DNA of 64,000 nucleotides from Geitlerinema sp. PCC 7407 (GCF_000317045.1 NC_019703.1:2654501-2718500); one strand, 5' to 3'. Shown: positions 36,362-45,597, numbered from the stretch's first letter. The notes: a model not told the origin generated them from the letters alone. Program-made: numbers and translations.

Positions 36362-37348
36362 ATGACTTCAATGCCTTTGGTGAGCGTGATTATTCCGACC
36401 TACAACCGCCCCGAGTATCTGCGGGAGGCGATCGCCTGCGTGCTGGCCCAGACCTACTCCAAGGTGGAGGTGATCGTCTCGGACGACGCCAGCGCCGAGA
36501 GCCCAGCAGATGTGGTGGCATCCTTTGGCGATCCGCGGGTCCGGCTGCGGCGCAATGCCCAGAACCTCGGCATCGCCCGCAACGCGATGGCGGCCTTTCA
36601 GGAGGCAAAAGGGGAATGGGTGGCCAGCCTCAATGACGACGATTTGTGGCACCCCGAGTTTTTGGCAACCCTGATGCCGCCCCTGATCGCCCAGCCCGAG
36701 CTGGTGATGGCGTTTTGTGACTACGCTCTGGTGCACGAAGACGGCAGCCTGGACCCCGAGGCCACCGCCCGCAAGAGCCGCGAGGAAAAGCGCGATCGCC
36801 TGCGGCCTGGGATTCATCAGCCCTGCTGGGAAGCGGTGGTGGTGGATCAGTCGGCCTTTGTGGCCTGCGCAACGGTGCTGCGGCGCGACGCCGTGGACTG
36901 GGAGCAGCTGCCGGTGGCAGGGGTGTTTTGGGACTATTTCACGGCCTATCTGGCCTGTCGGGCGGGCGGTGGGGCCTACTACTGTCCCCAGCGGCTGGCC
37001 ATGTACCGCCAGTCTCCGATCTCGATACTTCGCAGCCCCAATCCCCAAACCAAAATTCGCAATGCCCAAGCGGCGATCGCCTGCTACGAGCGCTTTGGGG
37101 CAGACGAGCAGCTGCGGCCCTTCTGGCCAGAGTTTCGGCGGCGGTGGGCCGAGGAGCACACCAACCTCGGCATTGGCCTGCTGCGAGCGGGCGATCGCGC
37201 GGCGGCGCGGCCCTACTTCCAGCAGGCCCTGAGCGCCCAGGGCTTCAACCTGCGCGCCCTGGCGGCCTGGGGCCTGAGCTGGCTCCCGGAGCGCTGGGTC
37301 CCCGCCCTGGCCTCGGTGCCCAACCCGGCACGGCTGCTCTCCCAGTGA
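36362..37348 (+). CDS. Glycosyltransferase family 2
   Basis: 328 residues from the ATG at 36362, which has GGAGG seven bases upstream; a longer frame from 36191 overlaps the previous gene and is rejected. VSVIIPTYNRPEYLREAI, SDDAS and LNDDDLWHPE mark the GT-A core. The C-terminal 70 residues resemble a single TPR-like helix pair (LLRAGDRAAARPYFQQAL). It may be paralogous to the preceding GT2 gene. Confidence 0.9.
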   Translation: MTSMPLVSVIIPTYNRPEYLREAIACVLAQTYSKVEVIVSDDASAESPADVVASFGDPRVRLRRNAQNLGIARNAMAAFQEAKGEWVASLNDDDLWHPEFLATLMPPLIAQPELVMAFCDYALVHEDGSLDPEATARKSREEKRDRLRPGIHQPCWEAVVVDQSAFVACATVLRRDAVDWEQLPVAGVFWDYFTAYLACRAGGGAYYCPQRLAMYRQSPISILRSPNPQTKIRNAQAAIACYERFGADEQLRPFWPEFRRRWAEEHTNLGIGLLRAGDRAAARPYFQQALSAQGFNLRALAAWGLSWLPERWVPALASVPNPARLLSQ

Positions 37349-37370
37349 AATTTTGAGGAAAACACTCGCG

Positions 37371-38825
37371 ATGGTCGTCGGCCGCTCTCCCAACCGCCCA
37401 CCGCTGGGACTCCAGCCAGCCCTTGCCTGGACCGCCATCCTGGCCCTGTTCGGCGTGACGATTTTGGGCGCCTTCGCAGGGGCCGGGGGCCTGCTGCGGC
37501 TGTTCTTTCCCCTTGGCACCTTTGGGGTGGCGACGCTGCTGTATTTCCGCTATCCCCGGCTGTACCTGGGCTTCACGTGGTGGACCTGGATTCTCAGCCC
37601 GTGGATTCGCCGCCTGATCGACTACCGCAGCGGCTGGGACGAGCAGGGAATCGTCTTGCTAGCCCCCTACTTTGCCACGCTGCTGACGGTGCTGACCTTT
37701 GGCCGCTATTTCCCCACGATGCTCTATCGCGGCGGCCTGCCCTTTATCCTGAGCGCCCTGGCGGTCCTCTATGCCTACTGCATTGGCCTGTTGACCAATC
37801 CCTGGCTGGGGGCGACGGTGTCCCTGCTGGAGTGGCTGATGCCGGTGATGCTGGCGTTTCACCTGTTTGTCCACTGGGGGCAGTATCCCCAGATGCGCCA
37901 GAACTTTGAGCGGGTGTTTTTTTGGGGGGTGCTGGTGACGGGGGCCTACGGGGTTGTGCAGTATCTGGTTGCGCCGGAGTGGGACCGCTTTTGGCTGATC
38001 AACAGTAATGCGGTGGCCTTCGGAACGCCGGAGCCGCTGGGGATTCGGGTGTTTAGCACGCTCAATTCGCCCCAGCCCTTTGGGGTGTTTATGATGGCGG
38101 GACTGATTTTGCTGCTCAATCACCGGAGCGCGGGCCTGATGCCTGCAGCGGGGGTTGGCTATTTGTCGTTTTTGCTGTCGGCAGCGCGATCGGCGTGGCT
38201 GGGCTGGCTGGTGGCGATCGTGTCCTTTGTGCCGTCCCTGCGGCCCCGGCTGCAAATGCGGCTGGTGGTGGCGATCGCCGTGATGTCCCTGTGCGTGGTG
38301 CCCCTGGCGGCGATGCCGCCCTTTGCTGACATCATCGGCCAGCGGCTGGACTCCCTGAGCAATACCCAGGACGACGTCAGCTACAACGCGCGGGTCGAGG
38401 GCTACAGCGCCCTGATGGGGCGGGCTCTGACCCAGGGCCTGGGCAATGGCCTGGGCTTTGTCCTCGAAAGTAACAGCCTGGGCAGCAATGACAGCGGCAT
38501 TTTGGCGATGCTGTTTTCCCTGGGGTGGCTGGGGACGCTGCCCTACCTGGGAGGGCTGGGGATGCTGATGTTTCGGCTGTTTCAGCTTTCCGCCAAGACC
38601 CTGGATCCCTTTGGCAGTGCGGCGCGGGCGATCGCCCTGGCGATCTTTGCCCAGATCGGCCTCAACCACGTGCTGGCCGGAATTTTCGGGGTGCTGCTGT
38701 GGGGCTTTGTGGGCATGGGGATGGCGGGGCGGCAGTACCTGCTGCACCAAGCGGCGATCGCCCGCCAGGGGCTAGAGCCCTTCCCGGCTGTGGACTCAGT
38801 TGTTCTCTCTCAACACCAACGGTGA
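37371..38825 (+). CDS. O-antigen ligase/polymerase-like membrane protein (Wzy candidate)
   Basis: 484 residues from the ATG at 37371, with GAGGAA about ten bases before it; an upstream TTG at 37353 is less likely. About eleven membrane helices. A long loop between them (about 315-370) has GQRLDSLSNTQDD and YSALMGRALTQGLGNGLG, the Wzy_C-type region. It would join lipid-linked repeat units in the periplasm. No other polymerase candidate is in the cluster, so it is probably Wzy rather than a ligase. Confidence 0.85.
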   Translation: MVVGRSPNRPPLGLQPALAWTAILALFGVTILGAFAGAGGLLRLFFPLGTFGVATLLYFRYPRLYLGFTWWTWILSPWIRRLIDYRSGWDEQGIVLLAPYFATLLTVLTFGRYFPTMLYRGGLPFILSALAVLYAYCIGLLTNPWLGATVSLLEWLMPVMLAFHLFVHWGQYPQMRQNFERVFFWGVLVTGAYGVVQYLVAPEWDRFWLINSNAVAFGTPEPLGIRVFSTLNSPQPFGVFMMAGLILLLNHRSAGLMPAAGVGYLSFLLSAARSAWLGWLVAIVSFVPSLRPRLQMRLVVAIAVMSLCVVPLAAMPPFADIIGQRLDSLSNTQDDVSYNARVEGYSALMGRALTQGLGNGLGFVLESNSLGSNDSGILAMLFSLGWLGTLPYLGGLGMLMFRLFQLSAKTLDPFGSAARAIALAIFAQIGLNHVLAGIFGVLLWGFVGMGMAGRQYLLHQAAIARQGLEPFPAVDSVVLSQHQR

Positions 38826-38830
38826 TTCTG

Positions 38831-39937
38831 ATGACCGTACAGATTTCGGCTGGAAATAGCGCGATCGCGCCGGTTCGGCCCAAGCTGACGCTGATTCAGG
38901 CAGGGCGAGGGCTGGCGGCTTTGCTGGTGGTTCTCTTTCACGTCACAGAGCTTAGCCAAAGCAAGCTGGGCTTGAGCTTTCTGGGCGATCGCTTTGCCTT
39001 TGGCGGCGCGGGGATCGACTTCTTTTTTGTCCTGAGCGGTTTCATCATCTGCTACGTCCATCGGGGCGACTGGGGCCAGCCAGCCAAGCTGCGCACGTTT
39101 TTGATCAAGCGGTTCGCCCGGATTTATCCCCTTTACTGGCTGGTGACCTTGGCAGTGCTGCCGGTGTATTTCTGGTCGCCGGCCTTCGGCTTTGGCCACG
39201 AGCGCCAGCTCGACGTGATCGTGAAGTCTCTGCTGCTGATTCCCCAGAGCCACTTTCCCATCGTGATTGTGGGCTGGACCCTCAGCCACGAAGTGTTTTT
39301 CTATCTGATGTTTAGTGTGCTGATTGCTCTGCCCTGGCGGCGATCGCGGGTGATTGTCGGGCTGTGGCTGGCGGCGTCTCTGGGCCTGTTTGGCCTGGAG
39401 CGCTTCAGCCTGGTGGAGCCCGGCCTGTGGCTGGGCTTTCTTTTGAGTCGGCACAATCTGGAGTTTGCCCTGGGCTGTGGGGCGGCGCTGTGGGTGCTGC
39501 GGGAGCCGGTCCCCCAAGCAGAAAGCGTGCTGATGGCAGGAGTAGCGATGTTTGGGCTGGCGGCGACGGCGGATCACGCGGGGTCCCTGGCCGTGAGCGA
39601 CGTCGTCGCCTACGGCCTGCCCTCGGGGCTGATGGTGCTGGGGGCGGCCTCCTGCGATCGCTACCGGCCGCGACCGGTGCCGAAATTTTTCGAGCAATTG
39701 GGAGATGCGTCTTACTCGCTGTACCTGGTTCACTATGCCGGTTTGTCGGTGCTGCTCAAGGGGGCGATCGCCCTCGGCCTGCCGCGCTGGGGCAGTGAGC
39801 CGGTTCTCCTGGGGATTACTGCGATCGCCGTCGGGCTGGGCTTTGGGGTTTATGCCCTGATCGAGGCCCCCCTCAATACCCTGCTGCGCCAGGTGCTGGT
39901 GCCGTCTCGTTCTCAAGCCAAGGAGGCTCAGCGATGA
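38831..39937 (+). CDS. Acyltransferase 3 family membrane protein
   Basis: 368 residues from the ATG at 38831; the frame extends far upstream inside the polymerase gene but that part is a shadow. About ten membrane helices. The family signature near the N-terminus is LIQAGRGLAALLVVLFHV (with the conserved His), followed by FFFVLSGFII. Such enzymes O-acetylate or otherwise acylate sugars of exopolysaccharides. The last four bases overlap the next gene (ATGA). Confidence 0.9.
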   Translation: MTVQISAGNSAIAPVRPKLTLIQAGRGLAALLVVLFHVTELSQSKLGLSFLGDRFAFGGAGIDFFFVLSGFIICYVHRGDWGQPAKLRTFLIKRFARIYPLYWLVTLAVLPVYFWSPAFGFGHERQLDVIVKSLLLIPQSHFPIVIVGWTLSHEVFFYLMFSVLIALPWRRSRVIVGLWLAASLGLFGLERFSLVEPGLWLGFLLSRHNLEFALGCGAALWVLREPVPQAESVLMAGVAMFGLAATADHAGSLAVSDVVAYGLPSGLMVLGAASCDRYRPRPVPKFFEQLGDASYSLYLVHYAGLSVLLKGAIALGLPRWGSEPVLLGITAIAVGLGFGVYALIEAPLNTLLRQVLVPSRSQAKEAQR

Positions 39938-41109
39938 AAATCCTCTTTCTCGATCAAAGCGGGCATCTGGGCGGGGCCGAGCTGTGTCTGCTGGACCTGG
40001 TGCGGCCCTATCCCGACAGCACCGTGGGCCTGCTGGCCGACGGCCCCTTTCGCCAGCGCCTGGAGGAGTCGGGCGTCAACGTGACGGTCCTAACCGAGCA
40101 GGCCCTGAAGGTGCGCAAAGACGCTGGCTGGCAGCAGGCCCTGAGCAGCGTGGGCGCGCTGGTGCCCCTGGCGGGGCGGGTGGCCCGCCTGAGCCGAGAC
40201 TACGACCTGATCTACGCCAATACCCAAAAGGCCCTGGTCGTGGGGGCGTTGGCCAGCGCCCTCAGCCGCCGCCCCCTGGTCTATCACCTCCACGACATCC
40301 TGTCGCCGGAGCACTTTAGCCCCCTGACGCGGCGGCTGGCAGTGACGCTGGCCAACGGGTTCGCGGCGCGGGTGATCGCCAACTCCCAGGCGACTCGGGA
40401 GGCCTTTGTGGCGGCCGGGGGCGATCGCCAGCGGGTCAGCGTGATCTACAACGGCTTCGCCCTGGAGCCCTACCAGGCGGCCCCCAATCCGGCGCTGCGG
40501 GCCGAGCTGGGCCTGGGCGATCGCTTTGTGGTGGGGCACTTTAGCCGCCTCTCTCCCTGGAAGGGCCAGCATGTCTTGCTGGAGGCGATCGCCCACCTGC
40601 CCGAGAGCGTGGCGGCCCTATTTGTGGGGGATGCCCTGTTTGGCGAGACGGCCTACGCCCAGCAGTTGCAGGATCAGGTGGCGGCCCTGGGCCTCCAGGA
40701 CCGGGTGAAGTTCCTCGGCTTTCGGCCCGATGTGATCCCGCTGATGCAGGCCTGCGACGCGGTGGTTCACAGCTCCACGGCCCCCGAGCCCTTTGGGCGG
40801 GTGATCGTGGAGGCACAGCTGTGCCAGCGACCGGCGATCGCCGCCGATGCGGGGGGCGCCACGGAGCTGATCACCCCCGGCGAAACGGGCTGGCTGGTGC
40901 GCCCCGGCGCGACCCTGGCCCTGGCGGCGGCGATCGCCGACTGCCAGAGCGACCCCGAGCGAGCCCGGGCGATCGCCCAGCAGGCCAGCCGTCAGGCCCG
41001 CCAGCGCTTTGGGCTGCCAGCCATTCAGGCCCAGGTGGCCCAGGTGCTCACCGCCGCGATCGCCCCCGACCGGCGATCGCCCTTTCCCGCCAGCGTCCTC
41101 AAGCCCTGA
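39934..41109 (+). CDS. Glycosyltransferase family 4
   Basis: 391 residues. Begins MKILFLDQSGHLGGAELCLL; the C-terminal half has HFSRLSPWKGQHVLLEAI, EPFGRVIVEAQLCQRP (E-x7-E) and GETGWLV. GT-B retaining enzyme. The start overlaps the stop of the acyltransferase gene by four bases. Acceptor and donor are unknown. Confidence 0.9.
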   Translation: MKILFLDQSGHLGGAELCLLDLVRPYPDSTVGLLADGPFRQRLEESGVNVTVLTEQALKVRKDAGWQQALSSVGALVPLAGRVARLSRDYDLIYANTQKALVVGALASALSRRPLVYHLHDILSPEHFSPLTRRLAVTLANGFAARVIANSQATREAFVAAGGDRQRVSVIYNGFALEPYQAAPNPALRAELGLGDRFVVGHFSRLSPWKGQHVLLEAIAHLPESVAALFVGDALFGETAYAQQLQDQVAALGLQDRVKFLGFRPDVIPLMQACDAVVHSSTAPEPFGRVIVEAQLCQRPAIAADAGGATELITPGETGWLVRPGATLALAAAIADCQSDPERARAIAQQASRQARQRFGLPAIQAQVAQVLTAAIAPDRRSPFPASVLKP

Positions 41110-41178
41110 GCATTCGGGCTAGCGGTCCTCCGCCCGCCCGACTTCGAGTCCCTCCTATTGTTTACCCCATTCACTCCC

Positions 41179-42486
41179 ATGGAACGCCTTCTGCTCCGAT
41201 GGCTCTGGCACCTTCGACCCGTCTGGCTGAGTCTGCTGGCTGTGGGTTTGGTCATGTTGCCCATCGCCTGGTCTCCCAGCGCCCAGTGGCAGACCGAGAC
41301 GGCCCGCCCCGCCGCTGACTTTGTCAACTCCGTGGGTGTCGCCACCCATTTGCGCTATCTCGACACCGCTTACAAGCACTATGACGACATCATCAAACCC
41401 CGCCTGCTCGAGCTCGGGGTGCACCATATCCGCGATGGCGGCAAAAATAAGGGCTTTTATGAAAAGCTCAATGACCTAGCCAGCTACGGCATTCGGGCCA
41501 CCCTGGTCATGGACCCCCGCGACGGCCTCACCCCGGATAACGCGATCGCCGAAGGGTTGCAGCCGGTGCTCGGCGCGGTGGAAGCGGTGGAAGGCCCCAA
41601 CGAATGGGACGTCCACCCCAAGCTGCGCTACCAGGGGCTGGCCTTTCCTGACGGGGTGCGCAACTACCAAACTGGCCTCTACCGCGCCCTCAAGGCCAAT
41701 CCCGACACCCAAAATCTGCCGGTTCTTCTGCCGTCCCTGGCGATTCCGGAGAATGGCCGGAAGCTTGGCAAACTGGAGGCCGGAGACATGGGCAATATGC
41801 ACAGCTACGCCGGGGGAAATCTGCCCAGTCAGGACCTCGACACGCGCTGGATCCCTCAAACCCAGGCAGTCACCGGACCTGACAAGCCCCTGGTGGCGAC
41901 GGAGTGCGGCTGGCACACGGCGGTGAGCGATCGCCGCGCCTCCCAGCCCGGTGTTCCCGAGGAGGTGGTGGGCCGCTACGCGCCGCGCCTCGCCCTGGAG
42001 TATTTCAACCGGGGCATTGTGCGCTCCTTTCTCTATCAGCTGATTGACGAGCGCAAAGCCGAGAAGCAAGAGCAGCGCTTCGGGCTGCTGCGCAACGACG
42101 GCACGCCCAAACCGGCCTTTACGTCTCTAAAAAATTTGCTGGCGTTGCTGGAAGATGGCGGCTCTGTGGTTGCCCCCCAAACGATGCAGTACTACCTGAG
42201 CGGCGATACCAAACAGGTTCACCACACCCTGCTGCAAAAGAGCGATGGCCGCTTTTATCTAGTGCTGTGGCAAGAGGTGCCGGGCTTTGGGCTGCGCAAC
42301 CGCAAGGTGCTGAGCCCAGCAGCTAAGACCGTGACGCTGAATTTGGCGCAGCCTTTTGTCACCGCTAATACCTACCTCCCTCTGGAGTCGGAAACGGCGA
42401 TCGCCTCTTTTACCAACGGCGCTCAGCTCAGCCTCAGCGTGCCGGACCATCCCCTGGTGGTCGAGCTAGTGCCCCGCACAGCCTAG
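41179..42486 (+). CDS. Clan GH-A-like glycoside hydrolase, membrane-anchored or secreted
   Basis: 435 residues from the ATG at 41179. One hydrophobic N-terminal helix (about 13-32) is a signal anchor. The rest looks like a (beta/alpha)8 barrel: VEGPNEWD carries Glu142 after Asn (acid/base in clan GH-A) and LVATECGWHT carries Glu242 (nucleophile). A C-terminal beta domain follows (about 345-435). In exopolysaccharide clusters such enzymes trim or edit the polymer in the periplasm. The family number cannot be fixed by eye; GH39 or GH5 relatives are plausible. Confidence 0.75.
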   Translation: MERLLLRWLWHLRPVWLSLLAVGLVMLPIAWSPSAQWQTETARPAADFVNSVGVATHLRYLDTAYKHYDDIIKPRLLELGVHHIRDGGKNKGFYEKLNDLASYGIRATLVMDPRDGLTPDNAIAEGLQPVLGAVEAVEGPNEWDVHPKLRYQGLAFPDGVRNYQTGLYRALKANPDTQNLPVLLPSLAIPENGRKLGKLEAGDMGNMHSYAGGNLPSQDLDTRWIPQTQAVTGPDKPLVATECGWHTAVSDRRASQPGVPEEVVGRYAPRLALEYFNRGIVRSFLYQLIDERKAEKQEQRFGLLRNDGTPKPAFTSLKNLLALLEDGGSVVAPQTMQYYLSGDTKQVHHTLLQKSDGRFYLVLWQEVPGFGLRNRKVLSPAAKTVTLNLAQPFVTANTYLPLESETAIASFTNGAQLSLSVPDHPLVVELVPRTA

Positions 42487-42538
42487 GCTGCTAGGCCTTT
42501 TCGACTGTCTTACCCCCATTTTTCTAGGAGAAGCCCCC

Positions 42539-43684
42539 ATGACGATGAATCCTGTCTCTTCTGTCAGCGTTTTTTTGCCGGCTCTGGCGGGCGGTGGTGC
42601 CGAGCGCGCCATGATGCACCTGGCCCAGGGCTTCGCGGAGCGTGGCCTCAAAACCGATCTGGTCGTGGCGGAGGCAGAGGGCGCCTATCTCTCAAAGATC
42701 CCAGCGGGGGTGCGCCTGGTGGATCTCCAGGCGCGATCGCCCGTCGTCGTCTCCAAAACCTTTGCCCTCCAGCGCTATCTTCAGCGCGAGCAGCCCGAGG
42801 CCCTCTTTTCGGCTCTGGATATCGTGAGTTCTGCCACCTTGGCGCGGCGGCTGGCGGGGGTGCCTACCCAGGTCGTGATGTGCGTGCAGACGAACCTGTC
42901 CCAGCAGTTCCGCGATCACCAGCCCCACACCTTTGGCCGGGTGCGCCCCCAGCTGGTGCGCCTGATGTATCCCTGGGCAGATGCGCTGGTGGCGGCCTCT
43001 GCGGGCGTCGCCGCCGACGTGGCTCGGATGACCCACATTCCTCAAGATCGGGTGCGCGTGATCTACAACCCGGTGGTCACGCCGGAGGTGCTGGCCAAGA
43101 CGCAGGAGCCGGTCGAGCATCCCTGGTTCGCGCCCGGGGAGCCGCCGGTCTTGCTGGGGGTCGGCCGTCTGGTCAGCCAGAAGGATTTCCCGACGCTGAT
43201 TCGCGCGTTTGCGCGGGTGCGCAAGGAGCGTCCGGCCCGCCTGATGATCCTGGGTGAGGGCGAAGATCGGCTCCAGTTGGAGGCCTTGGTGCGATCGCTC
43301 AACCTGGAGGCCGATGTGGCGCTGCCCGGTTTTGCCGAAAACCCCTACGCCTACATGGCCCAGGCGTCGGTGTTTGTGCTGTCGTCGATCTTTGAGGGCT
43401 TCGGGAATGTGGTGGCGGAGGCTCTGGCCGCAGGGACGCCGGTGGTCTCGACAGACTGCGAGAGTGGCCCCGCCGAAATCCTGGAAAATGGCCGCTATGG
43501 TCGCCTGACGCCGACTCGAGATCCGGAGGCGATCGCCCGCGCTGTCCTCCAGACCCTCGACGAACCCCGCAACTCCCCAGAGCTGATCGCCCGCGCCCAG
43601 TCCTTCTCGGTAGCAAACATCACCGACCAGTATCTCCAGGTCCTCGCCGACCTCCTCACCCAGCCCACCCGCCAAGCCAGCTAA
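42539..43684 (+). CDS. Glycosyltransferase family 4
   Basis: 381 residues. SVFLPALAGGGAERAMMHLAQ is the N-terminal glycine-rich motif; VGRLVSQKDFPTLIRAFA, EGFGNVVAEALAAGTPVV and DCESGPAEIL mark the donor-binding half. AGGAG precedes the ATG. It is the last gene of the cluster before a strong hairpin. Confidence 0.9.
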   Translation: MTMNPVSSVSVFLPALAGGGAERAMMHLAQGFAERGLKTDLVVAEAEGAYLSKIPAGVRLVDLQARSPVVVSKTFALQRYLQREQPEALFSALDIVSSATLARRLAGVPTQVVMCVQTNLSQQFRDHQPHTFGRVRPQLVRLMYPWADALVAASAGVAADVARMTHIPQDRVRVIYNPVVTPEVLAKTQEPVEHPWFAPGEPPVLLGVGRLVSQKDFPTLIRAFARVRKERPARLMILGEGEDRLQLEALVRSLNLEADVALPGFAENPYAYMAQASVFVLSSIFEGFGNVVAEALAAGTPVVSTDCESGPAEILENGRYGRLTPTRDPEAIARAVLQTLDEPRNSPELIARAQSFSVANITDQYLQVLADLLTQPTRQAS

Positions 43685-43704
43685 CCCCGTCTCCATACAA
43701 CCCC

Positions 43705-43743
43705 AAACCGCCTCTGTATTCACTCACAATACAGAGACGGTTT
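43705..43743 (+). terminator. Terminator-like hairpin at the end of the exopolysaccharide cluster
   Basis: AAACCGCCTCTGTATT (43705-43720) and AATACAGAGACGGTTT (43728-43743) form a 16-bp stem with one mismatch and a 7-base loop, 20 bases after the last glycosyltransferase stop. The stem ends in TTT. Composition turns AT-rich immediately after. Confidence 0.75.
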
Positions 43744-43985
43744 GCATATCTCGCGGAAGTTTTATCTTGAAGCATCAAATATTCTCAAGATCAACTCAAA
43801 ATTTTAAGAAAGAACAGTAATTTACATTTTTACGTCGGTCGTTATATTTTTGTAATTTCAATAATCAATCCTTAAAGGATTACAGTGTCAGCAAATGAAG
43901 TAGTAAAGATTTTCATAGAATTATCCAAGATTGGTTTTGGTTAGATAGTATTGCTTTTTGAGCGACAGGGAGAAATAAGCAAAAA
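43744..43985. other. AT-rich gap at the edge of the accessory island
   Basis: About 240 bases, AT-rich, with no credible frame. It should carry the promoter of the HEPN-like gene. The sharp composition change after the hairpin suggests the left edge of a transferred segment. Confidence 0.4.
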
Positions 43986-45371
43986 ATGTTTTTCAAGGAA
44001 GAATTAATAGGCCAAGGGAACAACATAGAACTATTTAACAATATTGGATGTATAGATAATCTTGAAGGCCGTTTAACGGTTTGGCTAGCAATTCATCAAA
44101 CTCCACGAGTTCACTGGGAATTCGAAGCAGCTCGAGGAGGATATAACTCTGACTTTACCTCTCTTAACTGGACATCTCAAAAACTAACGTCTTGGAATGG
44201 TTCAGATCCTCAGTTTGTAGTTGAGAAGCCAACATTTACATTTCGAGGCGGCAGAAGACAACAAATTAGAGGCTATGCAGAGCGAGCTTTATATGGAGAT
44301 ATAAACGCAGATGCTCACTATTTTGATTTTTATCTACCGAATACAGATTTTTTAAGAGAGGCTACAGGTTGTAAGCTTGCAGATGTCAGTAAGGCATTAA
44401 AATGTGAATCTTTCTTAGTAGAAATTAGTAACAATTGGAGCATTGAACTTTCCACAAACCAAGATGCTCTAGATTGGCTGAAGCCAGAAGCTCAGAATAG
44501 AGGATCAATGATCACTTTAAAGATTCAGTTATTTCAAAGCAAACAACATTCCACAAAAATTCAGGAGCTATCAAATAAATCTTTATCTGACGCCAGCACA
44601 ATTCTCTCAGACTTATGTTTAATGCTGTCATATATAAATGGAGGATATATTAAATCGATTTATGCAGTTGCAAGGAAGTTCGTGAACATGGAGGAGGGTC
44701 AAATAGTAATTGAAGATGTAGCCTCATTAGCTGAAGCGCCTCTCATTGTTCCGCAAGAAGAACTAGGACAAGGTTGCATTAGATATTTTGGCATGAACGA
44801 CTTATTAGATCTTCTTCAATGTTTTCCAACTTTTCAACGAATGCTGCAAACCACTCATTGGAAGGAGAAATGGATTGTTCTTTTGGAGTGGTACTTTCAA
44901 GCAATTCCAAGAGTATCTGGACGTAGAAGAAATGTTTTTTTACCTGTTGTTGCCAATGCACTTGGAACATTGCTAGAAAATTTAGCACGTTTAGTTTTAG
45001 TTGATGATGCTTCTAATCCAAGTCAACAAGAAAAAGATTTTAACAATAGAAGTTTAGCATCTCGCAACGGATACAATGGAATTAGTGAATATAGAATTGA
45101 TACTCTTTTACAACGAATTGGTATATCTAGCGACAGGGACCTTGTTATAAAATTCATTAGAATTCGCAATAATGCAACTCATGCAGGACTCAAACCTAGC
45201 AATCTAACTGCAATTGAGGAATGGGAGGTTGTACAAAAAGCAATCCAATGGGTAGATGAGGTAGTTCTGTGGAGAATTGGTTATGGAGGGCAATATAGAA
45301 AGAGAAGCCTATATTCAACTCAGGGAATCCAACCTCGTTATGACCTTTCCCAGAGAGAGTCAAGTTGGTAG
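43986..45371 (+). CDS. HEPN-domain protein, ApeA-like
   Basis: 461 residues, soluble, AT-rich gene. The C-terminal third is helical and contains IRNNATHAG with Arg394 and His399, the R-X4-H active site of HEPN ribonucleases. The downstream WVDEVVLWRIGYGG is similar to the tail of HEPN_ApeA domains. The N-terminal 300 residues, starting with a beta-rich part (GRLTVWLAI, VHWEFEA), resemble ApeA N-terminal domains that sense phage components, though this is from memory of the family. HEPN proteins of this type cut RNA and stop growth on infection. A defence role is inferred, not shown. Confidence 0.65.
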   Translation: MFFKEELIGQGNNIELFNNIGCIDNLEGRLTVWLAIHQTPRVHWEFEAARGGYNSDFTSLNWTSQKLTSWNGSDPQFVVEKPTFTFRGGRRQQIRGYAERALYGDINADAHYFDFYLPNTDFLREATGCKLADVSKALKCESFLVEISNNWSIELSTNQDALDWLKPEAQNRGSMITLKIQLFQSKQHSTKIQELSNKSLSDASTILSDLCLMLSYINGGYIKSIYAVARKFVNMEEGQIVIEDVASLAEAPLIVPQEELGQGCIRYFGMNDLLDLLQCFPTFQRMLQTTHWKEKWIVLLEWYFQAIPRVSGRRRNVFLPVVANALGTLLENLARLVLVDDASNPSQQEKDFNNRSLASRNGYNGISEYRIDTLLQRIGISSDRDLVIKFIRIRNNATHAGLKPSNLTAIEEWEVVQKAIQWVDEVVLWRIGYGGQYRKRSLYSTQGIQPRYDLSQRESSW

Positions 45372-45418
45372 CTTAGGCAGCAAACAACTTGAGTACAGCA
45401 AATTTAGATAGGCTACTG

Positions 45419-45453
45419 GTGCTTAATTAAAGATACCTAGAACCGCTAAGCAC
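45419..45453 (+). other. Inverted repeat after the HEPN-like gene
   Basis: GTGCTTA (45419-45425) is mirrored by TAAGCAC (45447-45453) with a 21-base loop. It has no T-tract and no R'/R'' boxes, so it is neither a clear terminator nor an attC site. Confidence 0.35.
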
Positions 45454-45495
45454 GGAGGAAGTAGGATCTACAATCTAGTTCACTTATTACAAGAT

Positions 45496-45597
45496 GATCG
45501 CTGTATATTTATGCCAAAGGTTTAGACAGCGATCGCCCTCTTTTCGTCTATAGTCCTACATATCGATCGCGAGCTAAGAGCAAGCAAGATTTTGTTC
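45496..45597 (+). repeat. HIP1-bearing hairpin repeat, copy B
   Basis: GATCGCTGT (45496-45504) and ACAGCGATC (45526-45534) enclose a 21-base loop. The following bases (GACAGCGATCGCCCT, TATAGT, then AGAGCAAGCA) match the copy at 46551-46653 over about 70 bases. It lies 54 bases before the beta-lactamase-like gene and may carry its promoter. Confidence 0.7.

Noticed and set aside
37659-38750. 363-codon minus-strand frame opposite the polymerase gene
   Set aside because: His/Gln-rich shadow product without motifs; the plus strand encodes a credible membrane protein.
41130-41152. TTCGAGTCC string resembling a tRNA T-arm
   Set aside because: No cloverleaf can be drawn around it; an intergenic chance match.
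45419-45453. Inverted repeat considered as a third attC site
   Set aside because: Has no R'' or GTTR boxes and no asymmetric bulges; only a simple 7-bp arm pair.
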